Shown: positions 21,236-30,613, numbered from the stretch's first letter. The stretch is DNA of 64,000 nucleotides from Pseudomonas brassicacearum (GCF_000585995.1 NZ_CP007410.1:5697001-5761000), one strand, 5' to 3'. Notes: generated from the letters alone by a model not told the origin. Translations and numbers: made by a program.

Positions 21236-22204
21236 ATGCAACCCCAAGCTTTCTACCGCGCGGTGGCGGACGATTTTAGCGCCGTCGACGGCATCATCAA
21301 GAAGCAGCTGACTTCCCGAGTGCCTCTGGTATCGAAAATCGGCGATTACATCACTTCAGCCGGTGGCAAGCGCCTGCGTCCTTTATTGGTGCTGTTGTGC
21401 GGCAAGGCCCTGGGTCGTGAAGGCGATGACATGCGCCTGCTGGCCGCCACCATCGAGTTCCTGCACACCGCAACCCTGTTGCATGACGATGTGGTCGACA
21501 TGTCCGGCATGCGCCGTGGCCGTTCGACCGCCAACGCCATGTGGGGCAATGCCCCGAGCGTGCTGGTGGGCGACTTCCTCTATTCGCGCTCGTTCGAAAT
21601 GATGGTCGAACTGGGCTCGATGCCGGTGATGAAGATCCTGTCCCAGGCCACGCGCATCATCGCCGAAGGCGAAGTGCTGCAGTTGTCCAAGGTGCGCGAT
21701 GCCAGCACCACCGAAGAAACCTACATGGAAGTCATCCGCGGCAAGACCGCGATGCTCTTCGAAGCCTCGACCCACAGTGCCGCGGCCCTGGCCGGCGCCA
21801 GCGCCGAGCAGAGCGAAGCGCTGCGCACCTTTGGCGATCACCTGGGCGTGGCCTTCCAACTGGTGGACGACCTGCTGGACTACAAGGGCGACGCCGAAAC
21901 CCTGGGCAAGAACGTCGGCGACGACCTGGCCGAAGGCAAGCCGACCCTGCCGCTGATCTACACCATGCGCGAAGGCACGCCAGAACAGGCGGCACTGGTA
22001 CGCAAGGCGATCCAGAAAGGCGGGATCGAGGACCTGGAAAGCATTCGCGAAGCCGTCGAGGCGTCCGGCTCGCTGGACTACACCGCGAAACTGGCCCGTG
22101 ACTACGTCGCCCGCGCGATCAAATGCCTCGACGCCCTGCCAGCCAGCGAGTACCGCGACGCGCTGGTGGAGCTGAGTGAGTTTGCGGTGGCGCGTACTCA
22201 CTAA
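21236..22204 (+). CDS. ispB: Polyprenyl diphosphate synthase IspB
   Basis: 322-residue trans-prenyltransferase making the octa/nonaprenyl chain of ubiquinone. Both aspartate-rich motifs are present: [15 protein letters not shown] (first) and [13 protein letters not shown] (second), plus GGKRLRP near the N-terminus. Divergent from the ribosomal protein operon, as in E. coli and P. aeruginosa. Confidence 0.95.
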   Translation: MQPQAFYRAVADDFSAVDGIIKKQLTSRVPLVSKIGDYITSAGGKRLRPLLVLLCGKALGREGDDMRLLAATIEFLHTATLLHDDVVDMSGMRRGRSTANAMWGNAPSVLVGDFLYSRSFEMMVELGSMPVMKILSQATRIIAEGEVLQLSKVRDASTTEETYMEVIRGKTAMLFEASTHSAAALAGASAEQSEALRTFGDHLGVAFQLVDDLLDYKGDAETLGKNVGDDLAEGKPTLPLIYTMREGTPEQAALVRKAIQKGGIEDLESIREAVEASGSLDYTAKLARDYVARAIKCLDALPASEYRDALVELSEFAVARTH

Positions 22205-22225
22205 GTCAATTGCAAGAGGCTTTTT

Positions 22226-22253
22226 GTGGCGAGGGAGCTTGCTCCCTCGCCAC
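22226..22253. repeat. Perfect 28-bp palindrome (short GTGGCGAGG element)
   Basis: GTGGCGAGGGAGC and its exact inverse, separated only by TT. Located 22 bp after ispB, it may also act as a transcription end. Half-sites recur at 54863-54954. Confidence 0.8.
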
Positions 22254-22333
22254 AGGACCGCATACACCCCTCTCAGCAACAAAACCCTATATAATGTGCG
22301 CCCTTTTGCCCTCCTGATACCCAAGGAACCTTA

Positions 22334-22675
22334 GTGAGCACGTTGCCTCCCTGCCCGAAATGCAATTCCGAATACACCTACGAAGACGGCACTCAACTGG
22401 TCTGCCCGGAGTGTGCCCACGAATGGTCTGCCAGCGGCGAAGCTGAAACGGCGTCCGATGACACCGTGAAGAAAGATTCGGTCGGCAACGTCCTGCAGGA
22501 CGGCGACACCATCACCGTGATCAAGGACCTCAAGGTCAAGGGCACGTCGCTGGTGGTCAAGGTAGGCACCAAGGTCAAGAACATCCGCCTGTGCGATGGC
22601 GACCACGACATCGATTGCAAGATCGACGGGATCGGCCCGATGAAGCTCAAATCCGAGTTCGTCAGAAAAGTCTGA
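22334..22675 (+). CDS. yjdM: Zinc-ribbon protein YjdM (PhnA family)
   Basis: 113 residues from a GTG start ([19 protein letters not shown]). The N-terminal zinc ribbon CPKC...CPEC precedes the conserved PhnA domain ([19 protein letters not shown] segment and [10 protein letters not shown]). Despite the old name it is not the phosphonoacetate hydrolase, and its function is unclear. The ATG-less start is supported by an AAGGAACC site 7 bases upstream. Confidence 0.88.
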   Translation: MSTLPPCPKCNSEYTYEDGTQLVCPECAHEWSASGEAETASDDTVKKDSVGNVLQDGDTITVIKDLKVKGTSLVVKVGTKVKNIRLCDGDHDIDCKIDGIGPMKLKSEFVRKV

Positions 22676-22837
22676 TCTTTGTGTATCCCATCCCGCGCGC
22701 CTGCGTGGGATGGTGCTTCGCCCTCCCCGCTTCAGCCCCGCTTTCCGCACACAGCCAAGCGCCAGTCGGTTTGACCTGACACGACCCACCGTCAGAAAAC
22801 GAATCGGAGCACCAATAGAGACTTGCTATTTAGCGAA

Positions 22838-22852
22838 TAAGAATTATTCTCA
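22838..22852 (+). promoter_or_regulatory. Predicted Fur box
   Basis: TAAGAAT-T-ATTCTCA is a 7-1-7 inverted repeat, 6 of 7 positions symmetric, in an A+T-rich patch 27 bp before the start of the next gene. It matches the Fur 7-1-7 pattern (TGATAAT-n-ATTATCA type) well. Confidence 0.65.
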
Positions 22853-22878
22853 TCGAACCCATCAAGGAGATGAGAACC

Positions 22879-23136
22879 ATGACTTATTTGATCGATGCCT
22901 GGCTGGACCGCCCACATCCCTACCTCAGGATCCTGCATCGGGAAACCGGGGAAGTCTGTGCAGTGCTTGAAGAAGAAGCCTTGAACGAGTTGCAGGACCA
23001 GGGAGATCTGGACCTCAACAGCCTCAATTCCAGCGAACCGCTGGTGCTCAAGGAGCTGGTGCGCAATCTGTTCCTGTTCTGTTATGCCCGGGCGTTGCGC
23101 CCGACAAGCGATTTCAATGGCAGGTTTCACGGATGA
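22879..23136 (+). CDS. Small conserved protein, predicted iron-regulated
   Basis: 85 residues starting MTYLIDAWLDRPHPYLRI. I prefer the ATG at 22879 over that at 22870, because AAGGAG directly abuts the first ATG but sits at normal distance from the second. The protein is soluded by no signal peptide or membrane segment and has acidic stretches (LEEEALNELQDQGDLDL). It occupies the position of P. aeruginosa PA4570, which I recall as a gene induced by iron starvation. The Fur box upstream supports the same here. Function unknown. Confidence 0.8.
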   Translation: MTYLIDAWLDRPHPYLRILHRETGEVCAVLEEEALNELQDQGDLDLNSLNSSEPLVLKELVRNLFLFCYARALRPTSDFNGRFHG

Positions 23137-23150
23137 AGCAGGCAAACCCT

Positions 23151-23237
23151 GTGGGAGCGAGCTTGCTCGCGATGGCGGCGTATCAGCTGACAAGATGTCG
23201 TCTGACCCTCCGCTTTCGCGAGCAAGCTCGCTCCCAC
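23151..23237. repeat. REPIN
   Basis: Paired inverted REPs between the convergent small gene and fklB. Confidence 0.9.
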
Positions 23238-23262
23238 AAGAGCTTGTTCAAGCGTTGATGCC

Positions 23263-23880
23263 TTACAGAACGTCCAGCAACTCGACGTCGAACACCAATA
23301 CGCTGTGCGGCGGGATGCTGCCAACGCCTTGAGCGCCGTAAGCCAGTTCGCTCGGCACGTACAAACGCCATTTACTGCCGGCGTTCATCAGTTGCAGTGC
23401 TTCGGTCCAGCCAGGGATCACGCCGCCCACCGGGAATTCAGCAGGCTGGCCACGATCGTAGGAGCTGTCGAATACGGTGCCGTCGATCAGGGTACCGTGA
23501 TAATGGGTACGCACCTGGTCTTCACGGGACGGCTTGGCGCCTTCGCCCTGGGTCAGCACTTCGAACTGCAGGCCGGAAGCCAAAGTGGTGATGCCTTCGC
23601 GCTTGGCATTTTCAGCCAGGAACGCACGGCCTTCGCCAGCGGCGGCTTCAGCCTTGGCAGCGGCTTCGGCCTGCATGATTTCGCGGATGACTTTGAAGCT
23701 GGCGGACATCTCGTCCTGGCCCACACGGCTTGGCTTGCCGGCGAAGGCGTCGGTCAGGCCGGCCAGGATCGCGTCCAGGCTGACGCCCGGTGGCGGGTTG
23801 TCGCGCAGCTGGTCGCCCAACTGACGGCCAATGCCGTAGCTGACGCGGGTTTCGTCGGTGGACAGGTTAACTTCGGACAT
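23263..23880 (-). CDS. fklB: FKBP-type peptidyl-prolyl isomerase FklB
   Basis: 205 residues from the ATG at 23878-23880 (MSEVNLSTDETRVSYGIG). It has the N-terminal dimerisation region of FkpA/FKBP22/Mip-type proteins, a long alanine-rich helix (QAEAAAKAEAAAGEG), and the C-terminal FKBP domain (VRTHYHGTLIDGTVFDSSYDRG, GVIPGWTEALQLM). No signal peptide, so it is cytoplasmic like E. coli FklB. The frame extends to 23976 but the added part is not family-like. Confidence 0.93.
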   Translation of the reverse strand: MSEVNLSTDETRVSYGIGRQLGDQLRDNPPPGVSLDAILAGLTDAFAGKPSRVGQDEMSASFKVIREIMQAEAAAKAEAAAGEGRAFLAENAKREGITTLASGLQFEVLTQGEGAKPSREDQVRTHYHGTLIDGTVFDSSYDRGQPAEFPVGGVIPGWTEALQLMNAGSKWRLYVPSELAYGAQGVGSIPPHSVLVFDVELLDVL

Positions 23881-24032
23881 GATGCTGCTCCGCTGTGCGG
23901 ACGGCTCGGGAAATTGCCGTGCGTGACACAGCGCCTCCCGGAGCGCCCGGAACCAAAAGGGCGAGCAGACTAGCACAGATGCCGAGGCGGGTGACGAGCC
24001 CCCGCGTCAAAGCATCGCCCCAGAAACGACAA

Positions 24033-24060
24033 CGCCCGCCTGCATCTCAGCAGGCGGGCG
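24033..24060 (-). terminator. Hairpin after yqhA
   Basis: Perfect 11-bp inverted repeat CGCCCGCCTGC / GCAGGCGGGCG with a 6-base loop, 25 bp 3' of yqhA. The T-run is poor on the minus strand, so termination is only likely, not certain. Confidence 0.6.
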
Positions 24061-24084
24061 CCGCGCCGGGGCGATGAAACGACC

Positions 24085-24573
24085 TCAGTGCTTGGTCAGT
24101 TTATCCAGGTAGCCCATGGCAAATGCCGACACCACGAACGTCATGTGGATAATCACGTACCACATCAGGTGTTCGGGATCGACGTTCTTGGCGTCCATGA
24201 AAATGCGCAACAGGTGAATGGAGGAAATGGCCACGATCGAGGCGGCGACTTTCATCTTCAGCGATGAAGAGTCCATGGTGCCCAGCCAGTTGAGCTTTTC
24301 CTTGTCGGAGTCGATGTCCAGTTGCGAGACGAAGTTCTCGTAGCCGGAAATCATCACCATCACCAGCAGGCCACCCACCAGTGCCATGTCGATCAGCGAC
24401 AGCAACACCAGGATCAGCTCGGATTCAGCCATGGCAAACACGTTGGGGATGACGTGAAAGACTTCCTGGAAAAATTTCAGCGCCAGGGCCAGCAAGCCCA
24501 GGGACAGCCCGAAGTAGATCGGCGCCAGCAGCCAACGGGAGGCGTACATTGCATTTTCGATAAAGCGTTCCAT
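24085..24573 (-). CDS. yqhA: YqhA family (UPF0114) membrane protein
   Basis: 162-residue inner-membrane protein with about four hydrophobic segments. Matches the UPF0114/TIGR00645 family: [27 protein letters not shown] at the start and [17 protein letters not shown] in the middle. The function of this family is not established. Same neighbourhood as in P. aeruginosa, as I recall. Confidence 0.9.
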   Translation of the reverse strand: MERFIENAMYASRWLLAPIYFGLSLGLLALALKFFQEVFHVIPNVFAMAESELILVLLSLIDMALVGGLLVMVMISGYENFVSQLDIDSDKEKLNWLGTMDSSSLKMKVAASIVAISSIHLLRIFMDAKNVDPEHLMWYVIIHMTFVVSAFAMGYLDKLTKH

Positions 24574-24704
24574 TGAATCTCACACCAGGGCTGAAAAATC
24601 GCGGCGAGTATATCAGCCACGACCTGCCCTACAAACGCCGAGCCCATCCTTGGCCCCAGCCCTTGTTTCAAAATCTTACAGCCGCTGCCCGCGCAACGAT
24701 GCCT

Positions 24705-25046
24705 TCAATGCAGCGGGCGAAACTCGAAGCCGTCGACGCTGCGACAACGACCGCCATTGATCTCACGCAATTGAGCCTGCATGTGCAGGCACCAGATTTG
24801 CGGATCGTCGGCCAATGTATAGCCGTGCGTGGTCAGGGTCTGGACGATGTTATCGAGGATCGATTCGGCGGCGTTCGGGCCAGGAAACGGGCCCTGGGCC
24901 TTGATGGCAGAAGGTTGTTCACCGGCCATTCCGGCGGCGAAGAGCACGGTCCACATACCGGTATCTCCCGCGAGTGGGCGGATGGCGCATTCGATACGGG
25001 TGACAAGGCCCAAGCATTGACGAGTGAGGCAAAGGTTGCGCGACAT
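24705..25046 (-). CDS. Conserved hypothetical protein
   Basis: 113 residues, MSRNLCLTRQCLGLVTRIEC to FEFRPLH. No signal peptide or transmembrane helix. Several cysteines and a run of moderately hydrophobic residues (DTGMWTVLFAAGMAG). No domain recognised. Its position between yqhA and the Lon-like gene corresponds to the small hypothetical gene PA4575 in P. aeruginosa, which supports it being real. Confidence 0.7.
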   Translation of the reverse strand: MSRNLCLTRQCLGLVTRIECAIRPLAGDTGMWTVLFAAGMAGEQPSAIKAQGPFPGPNAAESILDNIVQTLTTHGYTLADDPQIWCLHMQAQLREINGGRCRSVDGFEFRPLH

Positions 25047-25253
25047 GGCGGCGCCCCTCGGTAGATCCGGTATTCAGCCCCTTAAATGAGGCTGTTTCGA
25101 TCCGATGATGACTCTCGTTATCCTTGAGCTGAGGATAGAAGAAAAGTTCCGGGCGCAAGGGTTTTCGAGACTAGAATGCGCCGAGCGGTCATAGTGTGAA
25201 TATTGACGCCAAAGTGGCGGCATTTCTGACAAGAAACCACCGCAAAACCTATT

Positions 25254-25341
25254 GTGGGAGCGGGCTTGCTCGCGAAAGCAGTGTGTCAGCTAACGACTAT
25301 GTCAACTGACAGACCGCTTTCGCGGGCAAGCCCGCTCCCAC
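25254..25341. repeat. REPIN
   Basis: Paired inverted REPs just 3' of the Lon-like protease gene. The rest of 25047-25370 shows no other feature. Confidence 0.9.
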
Positions 25342-25370
25342 AGGGGTTTATACGGGCGATCAAGAGAACA

Positions 25371-27809
25371 TCAGGCCGGCTTGGCCTCCGCCAACGCCTG
25401 CTGCGCCAGTTCCTTTTCCGCTTCCTTGATGTCGTCTTCGCTGATCATCTCCGCAATGACCCGCAGCCGCTCCACCACCCGGGCGTTGACGCTGCCTTCC
25501 GGGAATTCGCCGTTTTCGTCCGGCTCACCGGCAGGCTCGCCCACCAGCAGACTCAAGGCTTCGTCGGCCTGGCGCACGGCATAGACGTGGAATTGCCCGG
25601 CGCGCACGGCAGCCAACACTTTCTCGTCGAGCATCAGGGTGGCGACGTTGGCCTGGGGAATGATCGCCCCTTGCTCACCGGTCAACCCACGGGCTTCGCA
25701 GAGGCGGAAGAAGCCTTCGATCTTCTCGTTGACCCCGCCCACCGCCTGCACTTCACCGAACTGGTTGATCGAGCCGGTGATGGCGAAGCACTGCTTCAAC
25801 GGCGTCTTCGACAAGGCCGAGATCAGCGTGCACGCCTCGCCCAGGGATGCGCTGTCGCCGTCCACATAACCGTAGGACTGCTCCAGGGCGATGCTCGCGG
25901 AGATCGCCAGCGGGAATTCCTGGGCATAACGGCTGCCCAGGTAACCCGTGAGGATCATCACGCCCTTGGAGTGGATCGGCTGGCCGAGGTTGACCTCGCG
26001 CTCGATGTCGACAATCCCGCTGCCGCCCGGGTACACCGTGGCGGAAATCCGCGCCGGTACACCGAACGCCGAGTCGCCAACCTCCAGTACCGTCAATCCG
26101 TTGCATTTGCCCACGGCCGCGCCGTCGGTGTCGATCAGGATGATCCCCGCCAGCATGTCGTCGAGGATCCGTGCCGAGACACGCCCGGTGCGCGTGGCCT
26201 TGGCCTTGAGGGCGCGTTCGATGTGGCCGGCGTCGGTCATCTCGTCACCGGCCAGCTGACGAATGAAATCCGCCTCGCTGACCAGTTGGAACAGGTCGCC
26301 GATCCGCGCCGACAAGCGCCCCTGGTGTTCGGCCAGGCGCGCACTGTAAGTGGCCAGGCGCGCCACCGCATCGGCGGTCAGCGGGGCCATGCCTTCTTCC
26401 GAAGTACGGGTCTTGAGCAACTGGGCGAACTGCTCCAGGCTCTCGTCGCCCATCGGGATGTCTTCATCGAAATCCACCAGCACGCGAAACATTTCCTGGA
26501 AATCCGGATCCAGGTCCTGCAACGCGTAGTAGAGCTGGCGCGCGCCGATGATCACGACCTTGACCTGCAACGGGATGTGCTGCGGCGTCAGGGTCACCGT
26601 GGCCAACCGACCCAGCTCACCCAGCGGCGATTCCATTTTCAGCTTGCGCGATTGCAGGGCGCGCTTGAGCGCATCCCACACGAACGGCTCGCCGAGCATT
26701 TTTTCGGCTTCAAGAATCAGGAAACCGCCGTTGGCCCGGTGCAAGGCCCCCGGACGCAGCTGCCGATACGTGGTGTAGAGCGCACCCTGGTCGGTGCTGT
26801 ATTCGATGCGGCCGAACAGGTTGTCGTAGGTCGGGTGCGGCTCGAACACCACCGGGGCGCCACCGCTGAACGGATGCCCGACCACCAGGCTCGGGGCGTA
26901 TTGCTCTTCCAGCAGCTTGCGGGCGATGGCGTCGGTCTTGCTGTCGTCCACCAGTTGCTCGACCACGGTCTTGAGCAGGTACACCTGCATCGCCTGCAAA
27001 TAACCGCAGACCGCCGCGTTCTCCGCGTATTTTTCCGACAGCGGCGCCAGAAGGGGTTGCAGGGCCAGGGTAATGGTTTCTTCGTTGAGCTGGCGCAACT
27101 GGTTGCTGGACTCGCGCTTCCACTGCGGGAGGCTGGCGAGTTCTTCGTTCAGGCGCTCTTCGAGGCCGGAAATGTCATCATGGAAACGCTCGCGCTCGGC
27201 CTCCGGCAACTGGGCGAATTCGGCCTCATCCAGGGCCTTGCCTTCGCTCATCGGCGTGAAGGCGATGTTGCTGCTGTCACGGTACAGCGCGACATCTTTC
27301 TCCAGCGCCAGGCGCTCGATCACATCGAGCGCGCGGTCGTAGCGCTGGTTGAACGCGCGGTCGATGGCACTTTTTTTCTGCTGGTAGGACGGGTGCTCGA
27401 ACACCGCCGGAAAGGTCGCCAACAGGTTGTCAATCAGGCCGTTGATGTCGGCGATGAACGCCCCGGCAGTGCCCGACGGCAGCTCCAGGGCACGGGGTTC
27501 GCGGGGTTCATCGAAGTTGTTGACGTAGACCCAGTCGGCCGGGGTCTGCAGGCGCTTGCCTTCGGCCTTGAGATAGCGTTTGACGAACGAGAACCGGCCA
27601 GTGCCGGGCTCGCCCATGACAAATACGTTGTAACCGGGGCGCGGCATCGCCACGCCGAACTGCAATGCTTCGACCGCACGTTCCTGGCCAAGCACACCGC
27701 GGAAGGGCTCCAGATCATTAGTGGTAGAGAAGCTGAACTGTTCAGCGGAAAACGGACGGGTCAGCGCTTCGGGCGCTAGACGCAAGCTGGCAGCAACAGG
27801 ATCAGGCAT
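25371..27809 (-). CDS. Lon-like (LonH/YcbZ type) ATP-binding protease
   Basis: 812-residue Lon-related protein. The C-terminal S16 protease domain has the Ser/Lys dyad in VDGDSASLGEACTLISALS and AVGGVNEKIEGFF. The AAA part near the N-terminus has a variant P-loop GEPGTGRFSF (residues 66-75) with Arg instead of Lys, and the second acidic motif reads FLILEAE. A long helical insert (about 140-290) separates the parts, as in YcbZ-type proteins, and the N-terminal substrate domain of Lon itself is absent. Cytoplasmic. Substrates unknown. It is a single gene flanked by divergent and REPIN-containing spacers. Confidence 0.85.
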   Translation of the reverse strand: MPDPVAASLRLAPEALTRPFSAEQFSFSTTNDLEPFRGVLGQERAVEALQFGVAMPRPGYNVFVMGEPGTGRFSFVKRYLKAEGKRLQTPADWVYVNNFDEPREPRALELPSGTAGAFIADINGLIDNLLATFPAVFEHPSYQQKKSAIDRAFNQRYDRALDVIERLALEKDVALYRDSSNIAFTPMSEGKALDEAEFAQLPEAERERFHDDISGLEERLNEELASLPQWKRESSNQLRQLNEETITLALQPLLAPLSEKYAENAAVCGYLQAMQVYLLKTVVEQLVDDSKTDAIARKLLEEQYAPSLVVGHPFSGGAPVVFEPHPTYDNLFGRIEYSTDQGALYTTYRQLRPGALHRANGGFLILEAEKMLGEPFVWDALKRALQSRKLKMESPLGELGRLATVTLTPQHIPLQVKVVIIGARQLYYALQDLDPDFQEMFRVLVDFDEDIPMGDESLEQFAQLLKTRTSEEGMAPLTADAVARLATYSARLAEHQGRLSARIGDLFQLVSEADFIRQLAGDEMTDAGHIERALKAKATRTGRVSARILDDMLAGIILIDTDGAAVGKCNGLTVLEVGDSAFGVPARISATVYPGGSGIVDIEREVNLGQPIHSKGVMILTGYLGSRYAQEFPLAISASIALEQSYGYVDGDSASLGEACTLISALSKTPLKQCFAITGSINQFGEVQAVGGVNEKIEGFFRLCEARGLTGEQGAIIPQANVATLMLDEKVLAAVRAGQFHVYAVRQADEALSLLVGEPAGEPDENGEFPEGSVNARVVERLRVIAEMISEDDIKEAEKELAQQALAEAKPA

Positions 27810-28082
27810 CGGGCTTCCTTACATCAGGCGGGGCAGATAACGGCATTCTGGCGCCCCCCGCACCTGACTGGCAAGGAGCGCCTCAGGCCAAAGCATAGTC
27901 AAGACGCGAACCCCGGGCAGGGCCCCGTGAATTCATGACTTGGCGGATAGTTTTTGCAAAATGTCACGGAACCCTCGGATCGTGCCTAAACTCCAAATTG
28001 CGCGGCTGGAACATAACCAGCCCACTGGCAGCTGTAGGGGCCAGACCCTGTCCATTGGTATGCACATAAAGAGAACATAGCT

Positions 28083-28571
28083 ATGAAACGGATTCTTCTC
28101 GGTACTCTCTTCACCGCTGTATCCCTCAACGCCATGGCTCAGGCGCCGGGCGGCCCGGATTGCGGCTGGGGCAACATGCTGTTCGAAGGTCAGCGTGGCA
28201 CTCCGGCTCACTTCCTGGCATCCACCACCAACGGCACTTCCGGTAACGCGACCTTCGGCATGACCTCCGGCACCAACGGCTGCTCGACCAACGCGGCACT
28301 GACCTACGGTGGCAAGTCCTGGCTGGCCATGAATGGCATGATGAACGAGCTGTCCGAAGACATGGCCAAGGGTCAGGGCGAAGCACTGACGACCTACGCC
28401 GTGGTACTGGGCGTGGCGCCGGAAGACCGTGCGCATTTCTCTGCCGTCACTCACGAGCACTTCCAGCAGATCTTCAGCAAGGCTGACGTGACCGCAGAAG
28501 ACGTGCATACCAACACCCTGACCGTACTGAAAAGCGATCCTCGCCTGGCCAAGTACGCGACTCAAGCTTAA
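28083..28571 (+). CDS. DUF3015 periplasmic protein
   Basis: 162 residues with a clear signal peptide (MKRILLGTLFTAVSLNAMA). The mature part CGWGNMLFEGQRGTPAHFLAS...TSGTNGCSTNAAL is characteristic of DUF3015, with two cysteines likely to pair. Function unknown. It is followed by a terminator and then a DUF4105 gene. The 270-bp gap before it (27810-28082) contains only its presumed promoter. Confidence 0.88.
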   Translation: MKRILLGTLFTAVSLNAMAQAPGGPDCGWGNMLFEGQRGTPAHFLASTTNGTSGNATFGMTSGTNGCSTNAALTYGGKSWLAMNGMMNELSEDMAKGQGEALTTYAVVLGVAPEDRAHFSAVTHEHFQQIFSKADVTAEDVHTNTLTVLKSDPRLAKYATQA

Positions 28572-28584
28572 GCTCGGTACCGCT

Positions 28585-28609
28585 CGCTCCTCTCGGGGAG
28601 CGGGTTTTT
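28585..28609 (+). terminator. Terminator after the DUF3015 gene
   Basis: CGCTCC...GGAGCG stem with a 6-base loop and a T-run (GGGTTTTTC). Confidence 0.8.
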
Positions 28610-28660
28610 CTTTTTGGGGCCCCTTTCGGTCTTTATTTTCGACTTTCCAAGTAGCCGACT

Positions 28661-30514
28661 ATGCTCAAACGCCTTGCCTGGCTGGCGCTCTGTGTGTGCG
28701 CCCCGCTGTCCGCCGCGCCTCATATCGACCCTCAACGTTTGCAGCAACTGGCCAATGACCGCTTCTGGATCTCCCTGGGCCACTACGAAACCGCCAAGCT
28801 TGGCGGCTGGCGCAGCTACGTCAGCGACAAGAAATTTTTCCTCGCGCCCGACGGCAATGAACATCCCGACCGTGAGCTGACCGCCACCCTCCAAGCCCTG
28901 TACGGCCCGGCCAGCGCTGGTCAGCAGCACGCCCAGTGCGTGTTCCCGGCGCGAACGCGCTGGCTCAAGGCGCAGCTCAAGCTGACGGACCTGCCGGCCA
29001 TCGATTGCAGCGAGTTCACCCAGTGGTTCAAGGACGTGTCGCCCCACAGCGCGGTGATGATTTTCCCCGCTGCGTACCTGAACAGCCCTTCGTCGATGTT
29101 CGGCCATACCCTGTTGCGCATCGACCAGGCTGATGTGCAAAGCGACAAGACCGCCCTGCTCAGCTATGCGATCAATTTCGGTGCCTACATCGAAGGCTCG
29201 GATAACAGCATCCTCTATGCCTGGAAAGGCCTGATGGGCGGCTATCCCGGCCTGTTCGCCCTGGTGCCGTACCAGGAAAAACTCTCCGAGTACCGTAGCC
29301 TGGAGAACCGCGACCTGTGGGAATACCGCCTCAACCTGAGCCAGGCGGAAACCGAGCGCATGGTCGAGCACGTCTGGGAACTCAAGCAGATTCAGTTCGA
29401 CTATTTTTTCTTCGATGAAAACTGTTCCTATCGCCTGCTCGAATTGCTCCAAGTGGCCCGCCCCAGCCTGCGCCTGACCGAACAATTCCCGTTGACGGCG
29501 ATTCCCACCGACACCGTCAAGGCCGTGAAAGAAGCCGGGCTGGTGGAGAGCATCGAGTATCGGCCATCCCGGGAACGGGAACTGCTCAGTCGGGCGGAAC
29601 CGCTCAGCGATGACGAACAACAATGGGTGCTGAAGGTCAGCGCCGACCAGCAGCAACTCCAAGCCCCCGACTTCAAGGCGCTGCCACGGGCGCGCCAGGC
29701 GCTGATCATCGATGCGGCCTATCGCCTGGAACGCTATCGGGCCAACGGCCAGGAACGCGACCCGCAACGGGCCCAGCGCAGCTTCGAGCTGTTGCGGGCG
29801 ATCAACCAGAACCCCGCGCCGGAACTCGACATCCCGCAACCGGGCCTGCCCGAGGATGGCCATGAGTCGCGCACCTGGCAAGCTGGCCTCGGCACCCGGG
29901 GCGACCGGGCGTTCGGCGAGTATGGCTTGCGCATGGCCTATCACGACCTCAACGACAACGCCGAGAGCTTCCCCCTGGGGGCGCAGATCGAAATCCTGCA
30001 ACTGAAGCTGCGCCAGTACGAAGGCAATGACTGGCAGCTTCAGCAATTGGACCTGGCGACCATTCGCTCCCTGACCCCGCGCAACGAGCTGCTGCAACCG
30101 CTGTCCTGGCAGGTCACCGGTGGCCTGGAGCGGGTGCCGGGCAAACACGATGATGAAACCTTGGTCAGCCACGTCAATGGCGGCGCCGGTGGTACCTGGG
30201 CGCTGGGCGAAGAGGTCCTGGGCTTTGCCCTGGGCACGGTGCGGGTCGAGCACAACAACGACTTCGCCCAGTTCATCGCCCCGGCCGCCGGTTTCAACAG
30301 CGGCGTGCTGTGGAAGAATCCGCTGGGCAACCTGAGCCTGGAAGCCAAGGGCGATTACTTCGTCAACGGCGAGGTGCGCCGTAGCCTGAGCCTGAATCAA
30401 CAGTGGGAATTGTCCCGCAACCTCGGCCTGCGCTTGAGTGCCCAGCGAGAATTCAGCCACCTGGCTTCGCCGGAGAACGAGGTGATGCTCGAGGTGAAGT
30501 GGTATCACTATTGA
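28661..30514 (+). CDS. DUF4105 / Lnb-type membrane protein with C-terminal barrel-like half
   Basis: 617 residues. A signal peptide (MLKRLAWLALCVCAPLSAAP) is followed by a DUF4105 (Lnb N-terminal) domain with VMIFPAAYLNSPSSMFGHTLLRID and YDYFFFDENCSYRLLELL-like motifs; the invariant His, Asn and Cys are visible. The part after residue ~400 has alternating strands and ends in VMLEVKWYHY, like an outer-membrane beta-barrel. Lnb proteins in Gram-positives N-acylate lipoproteins with a lyso-type product. Whether this Pseudomonas homologue has that activity is unknown. It is downstream of DUF3015. Confidence 0.8.
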   Translation: MLKRLAWLALCVCAPLSAAPHIDPQRLQQLANDRFWISLGHYETAKLGGWRSYVSDKKFFLAPDGNEHPDRELTATLQALYGPASAGQQHAQCVFPARTRWLKAQLKLTDLPAIDCSEFTQWFKDVSPHSAVMIFPAAYLNSPSSMFGHTLLRIDQADVQSDKTALLSYAINFGAYIEGSDNSILYAWKGLMGGYPGLFALVPYQEKLSEYRSLENRDLWEYRLNLSQAETERMVEHVWELKQIQFDYFFFDENCSYRLLELLQVARPSLRLTEQFPLTAIPTDTVKAVKEAGLVESIEYRPSRERELLSRAEPLSDDEQQWVLKVSADQQQLQAPDFKALPRARQALIIDAAYRLERYRANGQERDPQRAQRSFELLRAINQNPAPELDIPQPGLPEDGHESRTWQAGLGTRGDRAFGEYGLRMAYHDLNDNAESFPLGAQIEILQLKLRQYEGNDWQLQQLDLATIRSLTPRNELLQPLSWQVTGGLERVPGKHDDETLVSHVNGGAGGTWALGEEVLGFALGTVRVEHNNDFAQFIAPAAGFNSGVLWKNPLGNLSLEAKGDYFVNGEVRRSLSLNQQWELSRNLGLRLSAQREFSHLASPENEVMLEVKWYHY

Positions 30515-30582
30515 CCGAGACCGCTCTGCACGCGCCCAGAGACAAACGGATTAATCACAGGGCTTTCACATCGGCCTGACGA

Positions 30583-30613
30583 ATCCGCTTCTAGACTTCT
30601 CGTATAAGCGGAT
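30583..30613 (+). promoter_or_regulatory. 8-bp inverted repeat before the lipoprotein gene
   Basis: ATCCGCTT (30583-30590) and AAGCGGAT (30606-30613) are perfect inverses 15 bases apart, ending 17 bases before the start codon. Could be an operator or a 5'-leader hairpin. Confidence 0.4.

Noticed and set aside
22684..22713. Terminator-like hairpin after yjdM
   Set aside because: The ATCCCA/TGGGAT stem is weak and has no T-run.
25254..27779. 841-codon frame on the plus strand opposite the Lon-like gene
   Set aside because: It is the antisense shadow of a GC-rich gene; its peptide is rich in His/Arg/Gln/Gly and has no domain.
28568..30508. 646-codon minus-strand frame opposite the DUF4105 gene
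   Set aside because: Antisense shadow; composition is unlike a real protein and the plus-strand gene has clear motifs.
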